A stretch of 64,000 bases of DNA from Corynebacterium tuberculostearicum (GTDB lineage: Bacteria > Actinomycetota > Actinomycetes > Mycobacteriales > Mycobacteriaceae). The notes below the pieces were generated by a model. That model was not told the DNA's origin, ran no database searches, and was given only the letters and a program-made list of their open reading frames with translations. The stretch spans positions 744,001-808,000 of the forward strand of contig NZ_JACBZL010000001.1 of NCBI RefSeq assembly GCF_013408445.1, given 5' to 3'. Below are positions 36,152-47,203 of this stretch, piece after piece; position 1 is the stretch's first letter, and every line of letters starts with the position of its first letter. Made by a program: the position numbers and the translations under genes.

Positions 36152-36856
36152 ATGAATATGTCTCCCTCATTTTTCTCTCGCACTATCGCCGTGGCCATCA
36201 GCGCAGGATGCGCATTAGCACTTGCCGCTTGTTCCGATAAAGACACTACGAAGGCAGGCGCGCTGACTTTCAGTGAGGTTCAGTCAGCTACCGACACCGC
36301 TGAAGTTCAGACCTCCTCCGCTACCCCTGCTACTTCTTCTGCCCCGCGCAGTACCTCGGCAGCGGATGCAGAAAAGCAGAAGCTCCCCCAAAACTCAGCC
36401 CCAATGGCGTTCGCCGGTATGGGCACGGCCTCGCTCGAGGACCAACAGCACATGCCGGAGGGACTCGGAAACCTCATTCCCACGGGTGTGCGAGTGGGAG
36501 CACACGATGGCTTCACCCGCGTCGTCATCGACCTGGAGGGCGAAGGTGAACCGGGGTGGTTTACTTCCTATACCGATAGCCCGGCCCAGCAGGCATCCGG
36601 AAAGCCAGTCGAGGTCCAAGGAAATACTTTCCTTAACCTCGGCATTGAGGGAACGCCGTGGCCTGCTACCCCAGAGCTGAAAGCAAAGTACATGCAGCCA
36701 GGCACTACCCCTGGCGCCGGGGTGGTTAGCGCAGTCAACTACACCACCACCTTTGAGGCGCAAACCCAGCTCATTATCGGTCTAGAGAAGAAAACTGCAT
36801 ACTCCGTGACGTATCTGAAGGACCCGTCGCGCGTGGTCATTGACTTCCAGAACTAA
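36152..36856 (+). CDS. Lipoprotein with AMIN-like C-terminal domain
   Basis: About 234 aa. A signal peptide (FFSRTIAVAISAGCALALAAC) ends in a lipobox with the lipidated Cys near residue 27, so the protein is anchored outside the membrane. A Ser/Thr/Ala-rich linker (about 40-80) leads to a domain with VRVGAHDGFTRVVIDLEGEGEPG and a closing SVTYLKDPSRVVIDFQN, the pattern of AMIN-like domains that bind cell-wall material. AAGGA (36143-36147) serves ATG 36152 or ATG 36158. Function not established. Confidence 0.85.
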   Translation: MNMSPSFFSRTIAVAISAGCALALAACSDKDTTKAGALTFSEVQSATDTAEVQTSSATPATSSAPRSTSAADAEKQKLPQNSAPMAFAGMGTASLEDQQHMPEGLGNLIPTGVRVGAHDGFTRVVIDLEGEGEPGWFTSYTDSPAQQASGKPVEVQGNTFLNLGIEGTPWPATPELKAKYMQPGTTPGAGVVSAVNYTTTFEAQTQLIIGLEKKTAYSVTYLKDPSRVVIDFQN

Positions 36857-36895
36857 GGTTTAGCGGCGCCTCTAAACGGTGCACACCTACGAAGA

Positions 36896-36940
36896 AAGGC
36901 TCTGTCTTCCAGCGAATAAACTGGAAGGCAGAGCCTTCTT
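36896..36940. terminator. Bidirectional terminator between the lipoprotein gene and pnp
   Basis: AAGGCTCTGTCTTCCAG (36896-36912) pairs with CTGGAAGGCAGAGCCTT (36921-36937) with one G-T wobble, followed by CTTT; the convergent genes end on each side. Confidence 0.9.
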
Positions 36941-36952
36941 TGGGTTTAGGGA

Positions 36953-39199
36953 TTAGTCCTCAACCGGAACCAGGGAAATCTTGCCGCGGTTATCGATATC
37001 CGCGATTTCTACCTGAACCTTATCGCCAACGTTGATGACGTCTTCTACCTTCTCGATGCGCTCGTCGCCACCCAGGTTGGAAATGTGGATCAAGCCATCG
37101 CGACCCGGCGTCAAGGAAACGAATGCGCCGAACGGCACGGTCTTTACCACGGTGCCCAGGAAGCGCTCTCCTACCTTCGGCAGCTGTGGGTTGGCAATGG
37201 AGTTGACCTTATCGATGGCAGCATCCGCAGCCTCACCGGTGGCAGCGGAAACGTAGACGGTTCCGTCATCCTCGATGGAGACATCGGCGCCAGTTTCCTC
37301 GGTGATCTGGTTGATGGTCTTGCCCTTTGGTCCGATAAGCTCGCCGATCTTATTGACCGGGATCTTGACGGAGGTGATCTTCGGAGCAAGGCCGGACATC
37401 TCATCTGGGGTATCGATGACCTCAGCCATGGTTTCCAGGATGGTGGAACGGGCATCGCGAGCCTGCTCCAGGGCCTGGGCCAGGACCTTAGACGGGATGC
37501 CATCCAACTTGGTGTCCAACTGCAGAGCAGTGATGTACTCGGAAGTACCGGCGACCTTGAAGTCCATATCGCCGAAGGCATCCTCGGCGCCGAGGATATC
37601 CGTCAGGGCGACGAACTTTTCCTTGCCATTTACCTCGCCAGAGACCAAGCCCATAGCGATGCCAGCTACCGGAGCCTTCAGCGGAACACCGGCATTGTAG
37701 AGGGACAAGGTGGAGGCACATACAGAGCCCATGGAGGTAGAGCCATTGGAGCCCAAGGCTTCAGAGACCTGGCGGATGGCATATGGGAAGTCCTCACGGG
37801 ATGGGATGACCGGAAGCAGAGCGCGCTCGGCCAAAGCACCGTGGCCGATCTCGCGGCGCTTCGGAGAGCCCACGCGGCCGGTCTCGCCAGTGGAGAATGG
37901 CGGGAAGTTGTAGTGGTGCATGTAGCGCTTGGATTCCACCGGGGTCAGGGAATCAATCTGCTGCTCCATCTTGAGCATGTCCAGAGTGGTAACACCCAGA
38001 ATCTGGGTCTCACCGCGCTCGAACAGGGAGGAACCGTGAGCACGCGGAACCAAGTCCACCTCAACGGAGAGGTCACGGATATCGGTAACGCCGCGGCCAT
38101 CGATACGGAAGCCCTCGGAGAGGATCTTCTGGCGCACGATCTGCTTCATCAAAGCGTTATAAGCGCCGCGGATCTGCTTAGACGCATCGGCCTCTTCCAA
38201 GTCCTCGAACTGGTCCAAGAGCTTTTCTTCGACCTGCTCCATGTATTCATTGGTGGCGTCGTCGCGTTCCTGCTTGCCCGGAATGGTCAGCAGCTTCTCT
38301 AGCTTCTTTGCAGCGGCCTTTTCAACTGCCGCGAAGACATCATCGCCGTATGCCGGGAAGAGCGGGAACTCCTGGGTTTCCTTGGCGGCACGCTCCGCCA
38401 GACCGTTCTGGGCCTCACACAGGGTCTTAATGAAAGGCTTTGCTGCCTCCAAGCCTTCAGCGACGGCTGCTTCCTGCGGTGCAGGAGCGCCGTCGGCAAT
38501 GCGCTCAGCAACGTTGGTGCCAGCACCGGCCTCAACCATCATGATGGCTACGTCGTCCTTGCGGCCCTTTTTAACAATGCGTCCGGCAACGACCATCTCA
38601 AAGAGTGCGCGCTCGTGCTGCTCGTGGTTCGGGAACGCTACCCACTGGCCTTCTGGGTGCTTATCGTCAGCAATCAGTGCCATGCGGACACCACCGACTG
38701 CACCGGAAACGGGCAAGCCGGACAGCTGGGTGGCGGCGGAAGCGCCGTTGATAGCAACGACGTCGTAGTACTCCTCCGGATCCTGTGACATCACGGTGAC
38801 AACGACCTGGACCTCATTGCGCAGGCCCTTGACAAAGGTTGGGCGCAGCGGGCGGTCAATAAGGCGGCATGCCAGGATGGCCTCAGAAGAAGGACGGCCC
38901 TCACGGCGGAAGAAAGAGCCCGGAATCTTGCCGGCGGCGTACATACGCTCTTCTACGTCCACGGTCAGCGGGAAGAAGTCGAATCCCTCGCGCGGCTGGT
39001 TGGACGCAGTAGTCGTGGCCAGCAACATGGTGTCATCGTCCAAGTAGGTGGTCACGGAGCCGTCTGCCTGGCGAGCCAACTGGCCGGTTTCAAAGCGCAG
39101 GGTACGGGTGCCAAAGTCACCATTGTCTAGCGTGGCAATGGCCTCGGTAATGCCAAAGTCCTCGTCAATATTGAACTCGACGGAGTTCTGAACGCTCAT
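36953..39199 (-). CDS. pnp: Polyribonucleotide nucleotidyltransferase (PNPase)
   Basis: Phosphorolytic 3'-5' exoribonuclease of mRNA decay (gpsI in actinobacterial usage). 748 aa from ATG 39199, preceded by AAGGAGA. Two RNase PH domains (first with [12 protein letters not shown], second with [32 protein letters not shown]), then KH ([20 protein letters not shown]) and S1 ([20 protein letters not shown]) at the C-terminus. It follows rpsO, the classic arrangement, with a terminator between. Confidence 0.98.
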   Translation of the reverse strand: MSVQNSVEFNIDEDFGITEAIATLDNGDFGTRTLRFETGQLARQADGSVTTYLDDDTMLLATTTASNQPREGFDFFPLTVDVEERMYAAGKIPGSFFRREGRPSSEAILACRLIDRPLRPTFVKGLRNEVQVVVTVMSQDPEEYYDVVAINGASAATQLSGLPVSGAVGGVRMALIADDKHPEGQWVAFPNHEQHERALFEMVVAGRIVKKGRKDDVAIMMVEAGAGTNVAERIADGAPAPQEAAVAEGLEAAKPFIKTLCEAQNGLAERAAKETQEFPLFPAYGDDVFAAVEKAAAKKLEKLLTIPGKQERDDATNEYMEQVEEKLLDQFEDLEEADASKQIRGAYNALMKQIVRQKILSEGFRIDGRGVTDIRDLSVEVDLVPRAHGSSLFERGETQILGVTTLDMLKMEQQIDSLTPVESKRYMHHYNFPPFSTGETGRVGSPKRREIGHGALAERALLPVIPSREDFPYAIRQVSEALGSNGSTSMGSVCASTLSLYNAGVPLKAPVAGIAMGLVSGEVNGKEKFVALTDILGAEDAFGDMDFKVAGTSEYITALQLDTKLDGIPSKVLAQALEQARDARSTILETMAEVIDTPDEMSGLAPKITSVKIPVNKIGELIGPKGKTINQITEETGADVSIEDDGTVYVSAATGEAADAAIDKVNSIANPQLPKVGERFLGTVVKTVPFGAFVSLTPGRDGLIHISNLGGDERIEKVEDVINVGDKVQVEIADIDNRGKISLVPVED

Positions 39200-39285
39200 T
39201 AAAAAATGTCTCCTTGAGTGGTTTAGGCGATCGTCGATGCCGCCTGGTCGAATTTTGTCTATGACAACGGTGTCAAATTCTAACA

Positions 39286-39320
39286 GAAAAACCACAAAAG
39301 CCCCGCCAAAGGGCGGGGCG
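39286..39320 (-). terminator. Terminator between rpsO and pnp
   Basis: On the minus strand GCCCCGCC (39319-39312) pairs with GGCGGGGC (39307-39300) around a 4-nt loop, followed by TTTTGTGGTTTTT. Read-through would be needed for rpsO-pnp cotranscription, or pnp has its own promoter. Confidence 0.88.
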
Positions 39321-39343
39321 AGGTGGCCGAGGCTGGGCCGAAA

Positions 39344-39613
39344 TTAACGGCGCAGACCCAGGCGAGAGATCAGATCACGGTAGCGATCAACGTTGTTCTC
39401 AGCCAGGTACTTCAGCAGGCCACGACGGCGACCAACCATCAACAGCAGACCACGACGGGAGTGGTGATCGTGCTTGTGGAACTTCAGGTGCTCGGTCAAA
39501 GTATTGATGCGGGAGGTCAGCAGGGCAACCTGTGCCTCAGGGGAACCGGTATCGGTTTCGTGCAGGCCGTACTCCTTGAGGATTTCGGCCTTCTTCTCAG
39601 TGGTCAATGCCAT
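39344..39613 (-). CDS. rpsO: 30S ribosomal protein S15
   Basis: 89 aa, complete S15: [20 protein letters not shown], then [20 protein letters not shown] and [20 protein letters not shown]. It binds the central domain of 16S rRNA. AAAGGAGA lies before ATG 39613. The 169-bp leader to the upstream gene is long enough for autoregulatory structure, but I cannot identify one with confidence. Confidence 0.98.
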   Translation of the reverse strand: MALTTEKKAEILKEYGLHETDTGSPEAQVALLTSRINTLTEHLKFHKHDHHSRRGLLLMVGRRRGLLKYLAENNVDRYRDLISRLGLRR

Positions 39614-39782
39614 GAGTATTTCTCCTTTATTTCAGTCCACATTATCGTGACGCATAAGCCAGCGCGATGCGCATTGCTTGTGCGTGCCGCAACTGCTGTG
39701 AACCGCAGTCGCTAAGCCAAAGAAATACCTTACAGCGCTCAGGCAGAGAAAATCAAAACCACACGGCTTCTAGGCTGTGCTT

Positions 39783-40715
39783 TTAGAGCTCGCTGAAGAG
39801 CGTCGAAAGGCGTTCGACAAACTCACGCACAAAGCGCTCACTATCCACACCCACAGCCACCCGGGCGGTGGGTGGCGCATCCAATCGCTTTTCATCCGCG
39901 ATTGTCCGTCCACGGGTAGGGCCGGTGGTGTCAGTCTTGAGGTTTAGCAAAAGGACGTCGACAAGCGAGGCATCTGCTGCCACCGCAACGGCCAATGGAT
40001 CGTGCAGGCCGCACCCGCCCAAGTGCGGCGATGTAGTGGCGTAAGCGCGGATATAATAGTCCACCATGTCCGCAAAGATGCGGCCGGCGTGGGTGCCGGT
40101 AGCGCGCCAACGAGCGGACTCCGCCGTGGTCAAAAGGGTGCGCAAGGTGACATCCAAACCGACCATGGTGGTATCGCTCGTGTGGCGGAACAGGTAATCG
40201 GTAGCTTCCGGATCCTGGGAGATATTGGCCTCAGACCACGGCGTGACGTTGCCAGGAACGGTAAGAGCCCCACCCATCATCACTAGGTGTGCGGCTGTGG
40301 TAAAGGAGGGGTCCTGCTGCATGGCGGCAGCAATCGTGGTGGACGGGCCGGTCGGAATGATTACTACATCATCGCCGTGCTCGTGCACAGCCTCGATGAG
40401 GAAATCGGCCGCTGGTTGGGACTGCGCCTGGGTGGTTGCCGGCGGAAGCAGGACCTCCCCCACACCGTTGTGGCCGTGGATGAAAGAAGAAATCTCGCTT
40501 GGCCGAAACCCATCCGGGCTAGGCCCGGCAAAGACTGGAATATCGTCGTGGCCCAGCAGCTCTAGAAGGGCCAGGGTGTTGCGCACGGCCAAGGGCACGG
40601 TCACGTTGCCGTACGTGCAGGTCACGCCGATTAAGTCCAGGTCCGGATGGGCGATGGCATACGCCAGCGCTAGGGCATCATCAATGCCGGTATCAAGATC
40701 GAGAATCGCCTTCAT
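39783..40715 (-). CDS. Nucleoside hydrolase (IunH/RihA-like)
   Basis: Splits ribonucleosides into base and ribose. 310 aa with the N-terminal calcium-binding motif DLDTGIDDALAL, VTCTYGNVTV, the GALTVPGNVTPWSEANISQDPEA segment and VGLDVTLRTLLT. Base preference cannot be decided by eye. Its ATG directly follows the ribF stop (TAA-ATG), so the two are coupled. Confidence 0.92.
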   Translation of the reverse strand: MKAILDLDTGIDDALALAYAIAHPDLDLIGVTCTYGNVTVPLAVRNTLALLELLGHDDIPVFAGPSPDGFRPSEISSFIHGHNGVGEVLLPPATTQAQSQPAADFLIEAVHEHGDDVVIIPTGPSTTIAAAMQQDPSFTTAAHLVMMGGALTVPGNVTPWSEANISQDPEATDYLFRHTSDTTMVGLDVTLRTLLTTAESARWRATGTHAGRIFADMVDYYIRAYATTSPHLGGCGLHDPLAVAVAADASLVDVLLLNLKTDTTGPTRGRTIADEKRLDAPPTARVAVGVDSERFVREFVERLSTLFSEL

Positions 40716-41759
<1,044 letters not shown>

Positions 41760-41761
41760 CT

Positions 41762-42655
41762 ATGACTGATGCGCTCGCAAACTCCGGACTCGTCATCGTA
41801 GACAAACCCGCCGGCATGACCTCCCACGATGTTGTCGGCCGCCTACGCAGGTACTTTCACACCAAAAAGGTAGGCCACGCCGGCACCCTCGACCCCATGG
41901 CCACCGGCGTGCTGGTCCTTGGCGTGGAGCGTGGCACCAAGTTCTTGGCACACATGGTTTCCTCCACTAAGTCCTATGACGCCACCATTCGCCTCGGCGC
42001 CGCCACCACAACCGATGACGCCGAGGGAGAATACTCTTGGGGCGATAGCGCTACGGCCATTGACCGCGCCGCAATCGATGCAGAGATTGCCAAGCTCACC
42101 GGCGATATTATGCAAAAGCCCGCGGCCGTTTCCGCTATCAAGATTAACGGCCGGCGCGCCCATGAGCTGGTGCGGGAGGGCCAGGAGGTAGACATTCCCG
42201 CCCGCCCAGTAACGGTAGATAAGTTTGTCGTTCTGGCAGAGCGCCGCGAGGGCGACTACATCGATCTAGACGTCACGGTGGATTGCTCTTCCGGCACCTA
42301 TATTCGCTCCCTGGCCCGCGATTTGGGCGAGGCGCTGCAGGTGGGCGGGCACCTAACCGCCTTGCGCCGCACTAAGGTGGGCCCTTTTGCGCTTGCCGAC
42401 GCCCTCTCGCTCGACGCCCTTGCCGAATCCCCTCGCCTTTCCCTCAGCTTGGATGAGGCCTTGGCTCGCTGCTTCCCCGTCCTTTCCGTTTCGGAGGAGG
42501 AGGCAGCCGCCCTCGCCATGGGCAAATGGCTAGAGCCTCGCGGGCTCAAGGGCGTCCACGCTGCTGTGGCCCCTAATGGCCAAGCGGTGGCGCTCATTAA
42601 AGAAAAAGGCAAGCGCCTGGCCACCGTATTTGTGGCACGGCCCTCTACCCTTTAG
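41762..42655 (+). CDS. truB: tRNA pseudouridine(55) synthase
   Basis: Isomerises U55 in the T-loop of tRNAs. 297 aa with VDKPAGMTSHDVV, the catalytic GTLDPMATGVL (Asp44) and KINGRRAHELVREG; a PUA-like tail follows. TAGACT (41748-41753) is 8 nt before ATG 41762, indicating a leaderless transcript. The gene contains one 13-mer repeat (42391-42403, coding ALADAL). Its stop overlaps the stop of the convergent phosphopantetheinyl transferase gene. Confidence 0.97.
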   Translation: MTDALANSGLVIVDKPAGMTSHDVVGRLRRYFHTKKVGHAGTLDPMATGVLVLGVERGTKFLAHMVSSTKSYDATIRLGAATTTDDAEGEYSWGDSATAIDRAAIDAEIAKLTGDIMQKPAAVSAIKINGRRAHELVREGQEVDIPARPVTVDKFVVLAERREGDYIDLDVTVDCSSGTYIRSLARDLGEALQVGGHLTALRRTKVGPFALADALSLDALAESPRLSLSLDEALARCFPVLSVSEEEAAALAMGKWLEPRGLKGVHAAVAPNGQAVALIKEKGKRLATVFVARPSTL

Positions 42656-43326
42656 TGGCTAAAGTCTAAAGCCGGAACCGAGGTGGAGACGATAACGTAG
42701 CCGTCTCGAATTACCCAGCGCCCAGTGATAAAAGGCACCGGTGTGGGCCTAGCTAAAATATAGGAGATAAGCGTGCCATCCTCGCGCAGGTCAATTTCTG
42801 CTTGGTCAAAGTCCAGCCAGCGAAAGGTCATGGGAAACCACGACTTATATGTGGCCTCCTTGGCACAAAAAAGCAATCGGTCCGGGCAGGTAATCCCCGC
42901 CTCACGAAGCCGCAAAAGCTGCGGCATCTCCCCCGCTCGGGCGATCATGGTGAGCACATGATCCGGCAGCGGTTCGGCGGGTTCTGCATCCAGGCCTACG
43001 GATTTTAAGGCTGAGGTAGGGGCAACCACCGCAGCCCGCATGCCCTCGGTATGCGTCATCGAGCCTACAAAACCCTCGGGCCACAGCGGCATACCGCGCT
43101 CGCCGCGCAGAATCGGCGTCGCCGGGCTGGCCCCCAATTCCTGCAAGGCTCGGTGCGCGCACCACCGAGCATCTCCGAACTCGGCCTTGCGTACATCAAC
43201 TGCCTGGGAAACCAGAGACTTTTCTTCGGCCGCGAGTTCATCAAAATTGGCCAAATCCGTATAGCTCGAGTCCGTGCGCACGTAGCAATAGCGCGCACTT
43301 TCTGGAAATAGCTCTGGATACATCAT
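42652..43326 (-). CDS. 4'-phosphopantetheinyl transferase (EntD/PptT type)
   Basis: Transfers phosphopantetheine from CoA to carrier proteins, in corynebacteria needed for fatty-acid and mycolate synthases. 224 aa. Motifs: GSMTHTEGMRAAV, the Mg-binding SVGLDAEPAEPL and the catalytic FCAKEATYKSWFP. Start ATG 43326 overlaps the stop of the metallophosphoesterase (ATGA), so translation is coupled; a second ATG follows directly. Confidence 0.93.
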   Translation of the reverse strand: MMYPELFPESARYCYVRTDSSYTDLANFDELAAEEKSLVSQAVDVRKAEFGDARWCAHRALQELGASPATPILRGERGMPLWPEGFVGSMTHTEGMRAAVVAPTSALKSVGLDAEPAEPLPDHVLTMIARAGEMPQLLRLREAGITCPDRLLFCAKEATYKSWFPMTFRWLDFDQAEIDLREDGTLISYILARPTPVPFITGRWVIRDGYVIVSTSVPALDFSH

Positions 43327-44134
43327 CGTGTCCCCTCCTCTATAAAGGAACGCAGTACCGGATAGGGCCACGCCTGGGCGCTTTCACGCCCCTGCCATTC
43401 ACGCGGATACCCCAATGACGTTTCGATGTGGTCAACGCCGTCCACATTCATGCGGGACGGCATATGCAGGTGCCCATAGATGACGGACTGCGCGTTATAG
43501 CGCCGCGGCCACGACCGCGTATGCCTGGTTCCGCACCACAAGGCGATTTCAGGAAAGCGCAATAACATTGTCGGCTCTTGGACCAACGGCCAATGGTTAA
43601 CCAACACGGTAGGACCATGTACTCGGGAAAGGCGCTTGATGGAATAGGCCAACCTGTCCCAACACCACGCCCGCACGTCTACGAAGGGGGCGATGGCGAA
43701 CTCATCGGTCATCATCAGTTGTTTTGCGCGCGCCGCGTCAATAGCTTCATCCACGGTAAGGCCATGCGGACGGAAACTGTAATCATACAAAGTAAATAAC
43801 GGAACGATGGTGGTCCCGTGGAATACCGGATACGGTCTTCAGGAGTAATAACTCCAATTTCCCTGCACCTTTCCACCAGGTGCGCATACTTTTCTCGGCC
43901 TTGATACCGGTCCAGGGAGCGGGAGAATAGCTCATGGTTACCCGGCACCCAGATGACCCTGGCATAGCGATCATTGAGCTGGCGCAAAATACGAATAATG
44001 AGATCGGTGCGTTCTGCAACGTCCCCGGCCACGATGAGCCAATCTGCGGGATCGGGCGGGGTGAGCTGATCAATGCGCTCGCTATTGGTTTTGACCGCTC
44101 CATGCAGGTCAGAAACCGCCCACACTGTTGGCAT
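43323..44134 (-). pseudogene. Metallophosphoesterase, frameshifted
   Basis: Starting at ATG 44134 the frame gives MPTVWAVSDLHGAVK, then WLIVAGDVAERTD and VIWVPGNHELF, the first three metallophosphoesterase motifs. Near 43833-43836, after GVITPED, the frame is lost. In the next frame the protein continues YPVFHGTTIVPLFTLYDYSF and ends with VLVNHWPL and VIYGHLHMPS, the remaining motifs. Adding one C in GAAGACC restores about 270 aa. Start coupling with the phosphopantetheinyl transferase suggests an intact ancestor. Sequencing error or true mutation cannot be told apart here. Confidence 0.85.
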
Positions 44135-44220
44135 AGGTTTCTCACCCGCCTTCCTAGGATCTGCGCGCTGCACGGAGCCGAGCACCGCGCGAGAGTATGA
44201 ACACGCCCACTTTAGCGCAG

Positions 44221-45561
44221 CTAGCGCTCCTGTACTACGGCCCATTTCATCGAACGGAACCGGTAGACCACACCCACCATGCGGAAAGCAATGAAGGCGG
44301 CAAGTCCACACCACACGCCGGTTAAGCCTGTGCCCATAAAGTGGGCCAAGATAACGCCCGGCAAAAATCCCACCAGGACCGAAGAAATGGTCAGCGTGCG
44401 CAGGAACGCAGCATCGCCGGCGCCGAGCAAGACACCATCGAAGGCGAAGACCACGCCACCGCCGATAACCATGGCTACCAGGATCCACCACGGCTGGGAG
44501 ATGGCATCGAGCACTTCCGGAGAGGAGGTGAAGATACGCGGAATAATCCCTGCACCAGCAGCAAATACGACAGCCAAGAGGCCAGAGAAAATCGTAGAGT
44601 ACAACGCCACCTTGCTGCCCACACTGCGTGCGTGCCGCGCAGAGCCAGCACCTAGTGCAGCACCAGTCAATGATTGCGCGGCAATGGCCAACGAATCCAA
44701 GATGAGGGACATGAAGTTCCACAGCTGCATCATGATCTGGTGACCGGCCAAAGAAGCGGTACCAACGCGGGAAACCACAGCCGTGGCGGTAAGAAAGGCC
44801 ACCTGGAAGCTGGCTGAACGCAAAATAAGATCGCGGCCTAAGATGAGCTGTTCGCGTACCACATGCCACTGAAATTGCCAGGAGCCGGTATGTTCCTTAT
44901 GCAATTCGCGGACGAATAGCGCAGCAATAATGCTCATGCCTAATACCGTGGCAATGGCCGAGCCTGCCAGCCCCCAGAAATGGACGAAAATGGGCACCGC
45001 AATAGCGCCGGGAATCATGCCAGACAAAGTAAAGTACAGTGGCTTCTTCGTATCTTGGACACCGCGCATCCAGCCGTTTCCGGCCATTTCCACCAAAGTA
45101 ACGGGAATAGCCAGAGCTGCGATGCGCAGCCACAAGGCCGTCCCGGCGGCCGTGGTGGGATCACCGATTAAGGCGCGTGCAAATACTCCGCCGAAAATCC
45201 ACATGATTACCGCGAGCAACCCGCCTACTCCTAGAGCCACATAGGTAGCTTGCACGCCTTCAGCAACCGCAGCTTCGCGTTTGCCGGAGCCAAAGAGCCG
45301 AGCAGAACGAGCGGTCGTGCCGTAGGACAAGAAAGTCAACTGCGTCGTCACCACGGAGTGAATTGTGGTGGCTGCAGCAAGTGAGGCGAGCTCTTGGGCA
45401 CCTAGACGACCAACAACCGCGGTATCTAGCAAAAGGTAGAGCGGCATGGCCGCAAGTACGCCAAGCGCGGGAAACGCGAGGCCAAAGACCTCGCGTGCGG
45501 TTACCGTGCCAGCGGTGGAGCGATCCTGAGCGTTCATTCCATCCGTCTGCCTATTTCTCAT
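44221..45561 (-). CDS. MATE-family efflux transporter (DinF type)
   Basis: 446 aa, about 12 membrane helices, with two homologous halves. N-terminal LAFPALGVLAAMPLYLLLDTAVVGRLG and FLSYGTTARSARLFGSGKREAA are typical of the DinF branch, which exports cationic compounds using a cation gradient. The start ATG 45561 overlaps the stop of the DHH gene (ATGA); an internal ATG at 45537 has GGATGGA nearby and may be the real start. No SOS box was seen, unlike E. coli dinF. Confidence 0.9.
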   Translation of the reverse strand: MRNRQTDGMNAQDRSTAGTVTAREVFGLAFPALGVLAAMPLYLLLDTAVVGRLGAQELASLAAATTIHSVVTTQLTFLSYGTTARSARLFGSGKREAAVAEGVQATYVALGVGGLLAVIMWIFGGVFARALIGDPTTAAGTALWLRIAALAIPVTLVEMAGNGWMRGVQDTKKPLYFTLSGMIPGAIAVPIFVHFWGLAGSAIATVLGMSIIAALFVRELHKEHTGSWQFQWHVVREQLILGRDLILRSASFQVAFLTATAVVSRVGTASLAGHQIMMQLWNFMSLILDSLAIAAQSLTGAALGAGSARHARSVGSKVALYSTIFSGLLAVVFAAGAGIIPRIFTSSPEVLDAISQPWWILVAMVIGGGVVFAFDGVLLGAGDAAFLRTLTISSVLVGFLPGVILAHFMGTGLTGVWCGLAAFIAFRMVGVVYRFRSMKWAVVQER

Positions 45562-46520
45562 TGGATAGCGGCCACCAATTCCTTAATAATTTTTTCCGGA
45601 GCCCCGTGAGCGGTATAGCCCGCGGCCGGTACATGTCCGCCACCGCCGAAGGTTAGCGCCACCGAAGAACAATCGATGCGAGAAGAACGCAAGGAAACTG
45701 CCCACACCTCCGGAGCTTGTTCCTTAAACACCACGCCGACGGTGGTTCCTTCTAGCGCGCGAACGAACTCCACTAGTGATTCGACAGCCGAATCGGAGTG
45801 TCCCTGGATATCTTCCAGACGCGCGACGAGAATGCCTAGGGTGTGCTCCCCTGCCTCTTCGAGGCGCAAACCGGCCAGTACCCTACCGATCATCTGAAGA
45901 TCGTCCGGTGTGGTGGAATCTAAAAGGTCAGCTGCGATCTGCTTGGTATCGAGATCGTAGTGCATGAGGCGGGTGGCAATATCGTGCATAGCCGGCCTAC
46001 CCCAGCGGAAGCTGCCAGTATCGGTCATCAAACCGGCATATAAGCAGTGTGCAATATGACAGTCAATTTGAATCTCCAATGAATCCAAGATGCTCAGCAA
46101 CACCACGGTGGTGGATTCACATTCAGTGTCTACCACATTGATGGCACCAAACCCTGGATTAGAAGAATGATGGTCAATGCACAGAACCCGGCCCTGCTGG
46201 GCTAGCTGCTCAATCCGATCTGCAAAAAAGCCCGTCCGGTCTAAAGAACCACAATCAACGGTGACGTAGAGGTCATAGCCTTCCGGCAGCTCACGACTAG
46301 TGGTGACGTCGTCGGCGGCAGGAATGGTGTAAAGGTTACGGGAAATTTCCCGCTCCTGGCCCACAACGGCACACACATCTTTGCCCCGTTGGCGCAGCGC
46401 GAGCAGCAACGCCGCAGCAGAGCCGATGGCATCGGCATCCGGCCGCAGGTGCGTCACAATGCAGATGCTATGAGCATCATGCAAGGCGGCAACTGCCGGC
46501 TGGTATTGCTTCTTAGTCAC
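45558..46520 (-). CDS. nrnA: DHH-family phosphoesterase (NrnA-like)
   Basis: Probable oligoribonuclease/pAp phosphatase of about 320 aa. DHH metal motifs: VTHLRPDADAIGSAAAL (about 19-35), DCGSLDR and CIDHHSSNPGFG; the C-terminal DHHA1 domain has TFGGGGHVPAAGYTA. Start is GTG 46520, which directly abuts the rbfA stop. rbfA-nrnA-MATE form a tightly packed operon, as in other actinobacteria. Confidence 0.93.
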   Translation of the reverse strand: MTKKQYQPAVAALHDAHSICIVTHLRPDADAIGSAAALLLALRQRGKDVCAVVGQEREISRNLYTIPAADDVTTSRELPEGYDLYVTVDCGSLDRTGFFADRIEQLAQQGRVLCIDHHSSNPGFGAINVVDTECESTTVVLLSILDSLEIQIDCHIAHCLYAGLMTDTGSFRWGRPAMHDIATRLMHYDLDTKQIAADLLDSTTPDDLQMIGRVLAGLRLEEAGEHTLGILVARLEDIQGHSDSAVESLVEFVRALEGTTVGVVFKEQAPEVWAVSLRSSRIDCSSVALTFGGGGHVPAAGYTAHGAPEKIIKELVAAIQ

Positions 46521-46964
46521 TTAAGCCTCGTCTTCATCGGAGGTCTTATACGGGTTCGCATCCCCTGCCGGCTGGGCGATTTCCTTCAGCTTTGCTAGTT
46601 CTTCATCGCGGGCGCGAGCACGGGCCAAAAGCTCTTCCATATGAGCAGAAGCCTCGGGAACAGTATCGACCTCGAAGGTTAGCGTCGGGGTAAACCGCAC
46701 CGAGAGTTGATCGCCCACAATCTTGCGCAGCTGACCTTTAGCGCGCTTGAGGGCTTCTTCTGCTTGTGCGAAGTCTGGCTCGGAGTCAATGTCTTTTCCG
46801 CGCACGGTATAAAAAACGGTGGCATCGTGCAGGTCGCCCGTCACTCGAGTATCTGTGATGGTCACCAACTCGAGGCGGCGATCCTTGATCTCGCGTTCTA
46901 TGGCACTCGCCACGATTTCCTTAATACGCTTGGCCATTCGTGCAGCACGCGCGTGGTCAACCAT
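46521..46964 (-). CDS. rbfA: Ribosome-binding factor A
   Basis: 147 aa; KH-like factor for 30S maturation. [20 protein letters not shown], then [21 protein letters not shown] and [22 protein letters not shown], with an acidic tail. GAGGGAG precedes ATG 46964. It is usually directly downstream of infB; here 1.4 kb of plus-strand DNA separates the two, so rbfA needs its own promoter in 46965-47203. Confidence 0.96.
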   Translation of the reverse strand: MVDHARAARMAKRIKEIVASAIEREIKDRRLELVTITDTRVTGDLHDATVFYTVRGKDIDSEPDFAQAEEALKRAKGQLRKIVGDQLSVRFTPTLTFEVDTVPEASAHMEELLARARARDEELAKLKEIAQPAGDANPYKTSDEDEA

Positions 46965-47203
46965 GGTGCAACTCCCTCTCCGTCGAACTATCGATCTCTA
47001 CCAAGATCTATAAAATTGTGTCCATCTTACATTACTCCGCATGCATGTCCTGTGGCAGAAAATTAACTGCACATGAAGGCAATTCTGAGGATCTCGAACA
47101 TGCAATAAAACCATATATATATCTTATGGACCCCTTGAATTAAAACGTTTCCGAAACTATGGTCTAAAGTGTTTCACCCCACCACGAGCCTGAATGGAGA
47201 AAC
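46965..47203. promoter_or_regulatory. AT-rich divergent region with a plus-strand promoter
   Basis: Longest gene-free stretch in the window (239 bp), clearly AT-richer than its surroundings. A plus-strand promoter is plausible: TTGAAT (47135-47140), 17-bp spacer, TATGGT (47158-47163). The spacer ends in the palindrome GTTTC-C-GAAAC (47147-47157), a possible operator. The rbfA promoter must also lie here but I cannot place it. Confidence 0.5.

Noticed and set aside
39614..39782. Autoregulatory S15 leader or terminator of the nucleoside hydrolase gene
   Set aside because: Several short inverted repeats exist, but none is clearly better than chance in GC-rich DNA.
43715..44869. A 384-aa open frame covering the region between the metallophosphoesterase and the MATE gene
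   Set aside because: Only the part after 44134 matches a family; the upstream part is antiframe to the MATE gene with Cys/Trp/Arg-rich nonsense composition.
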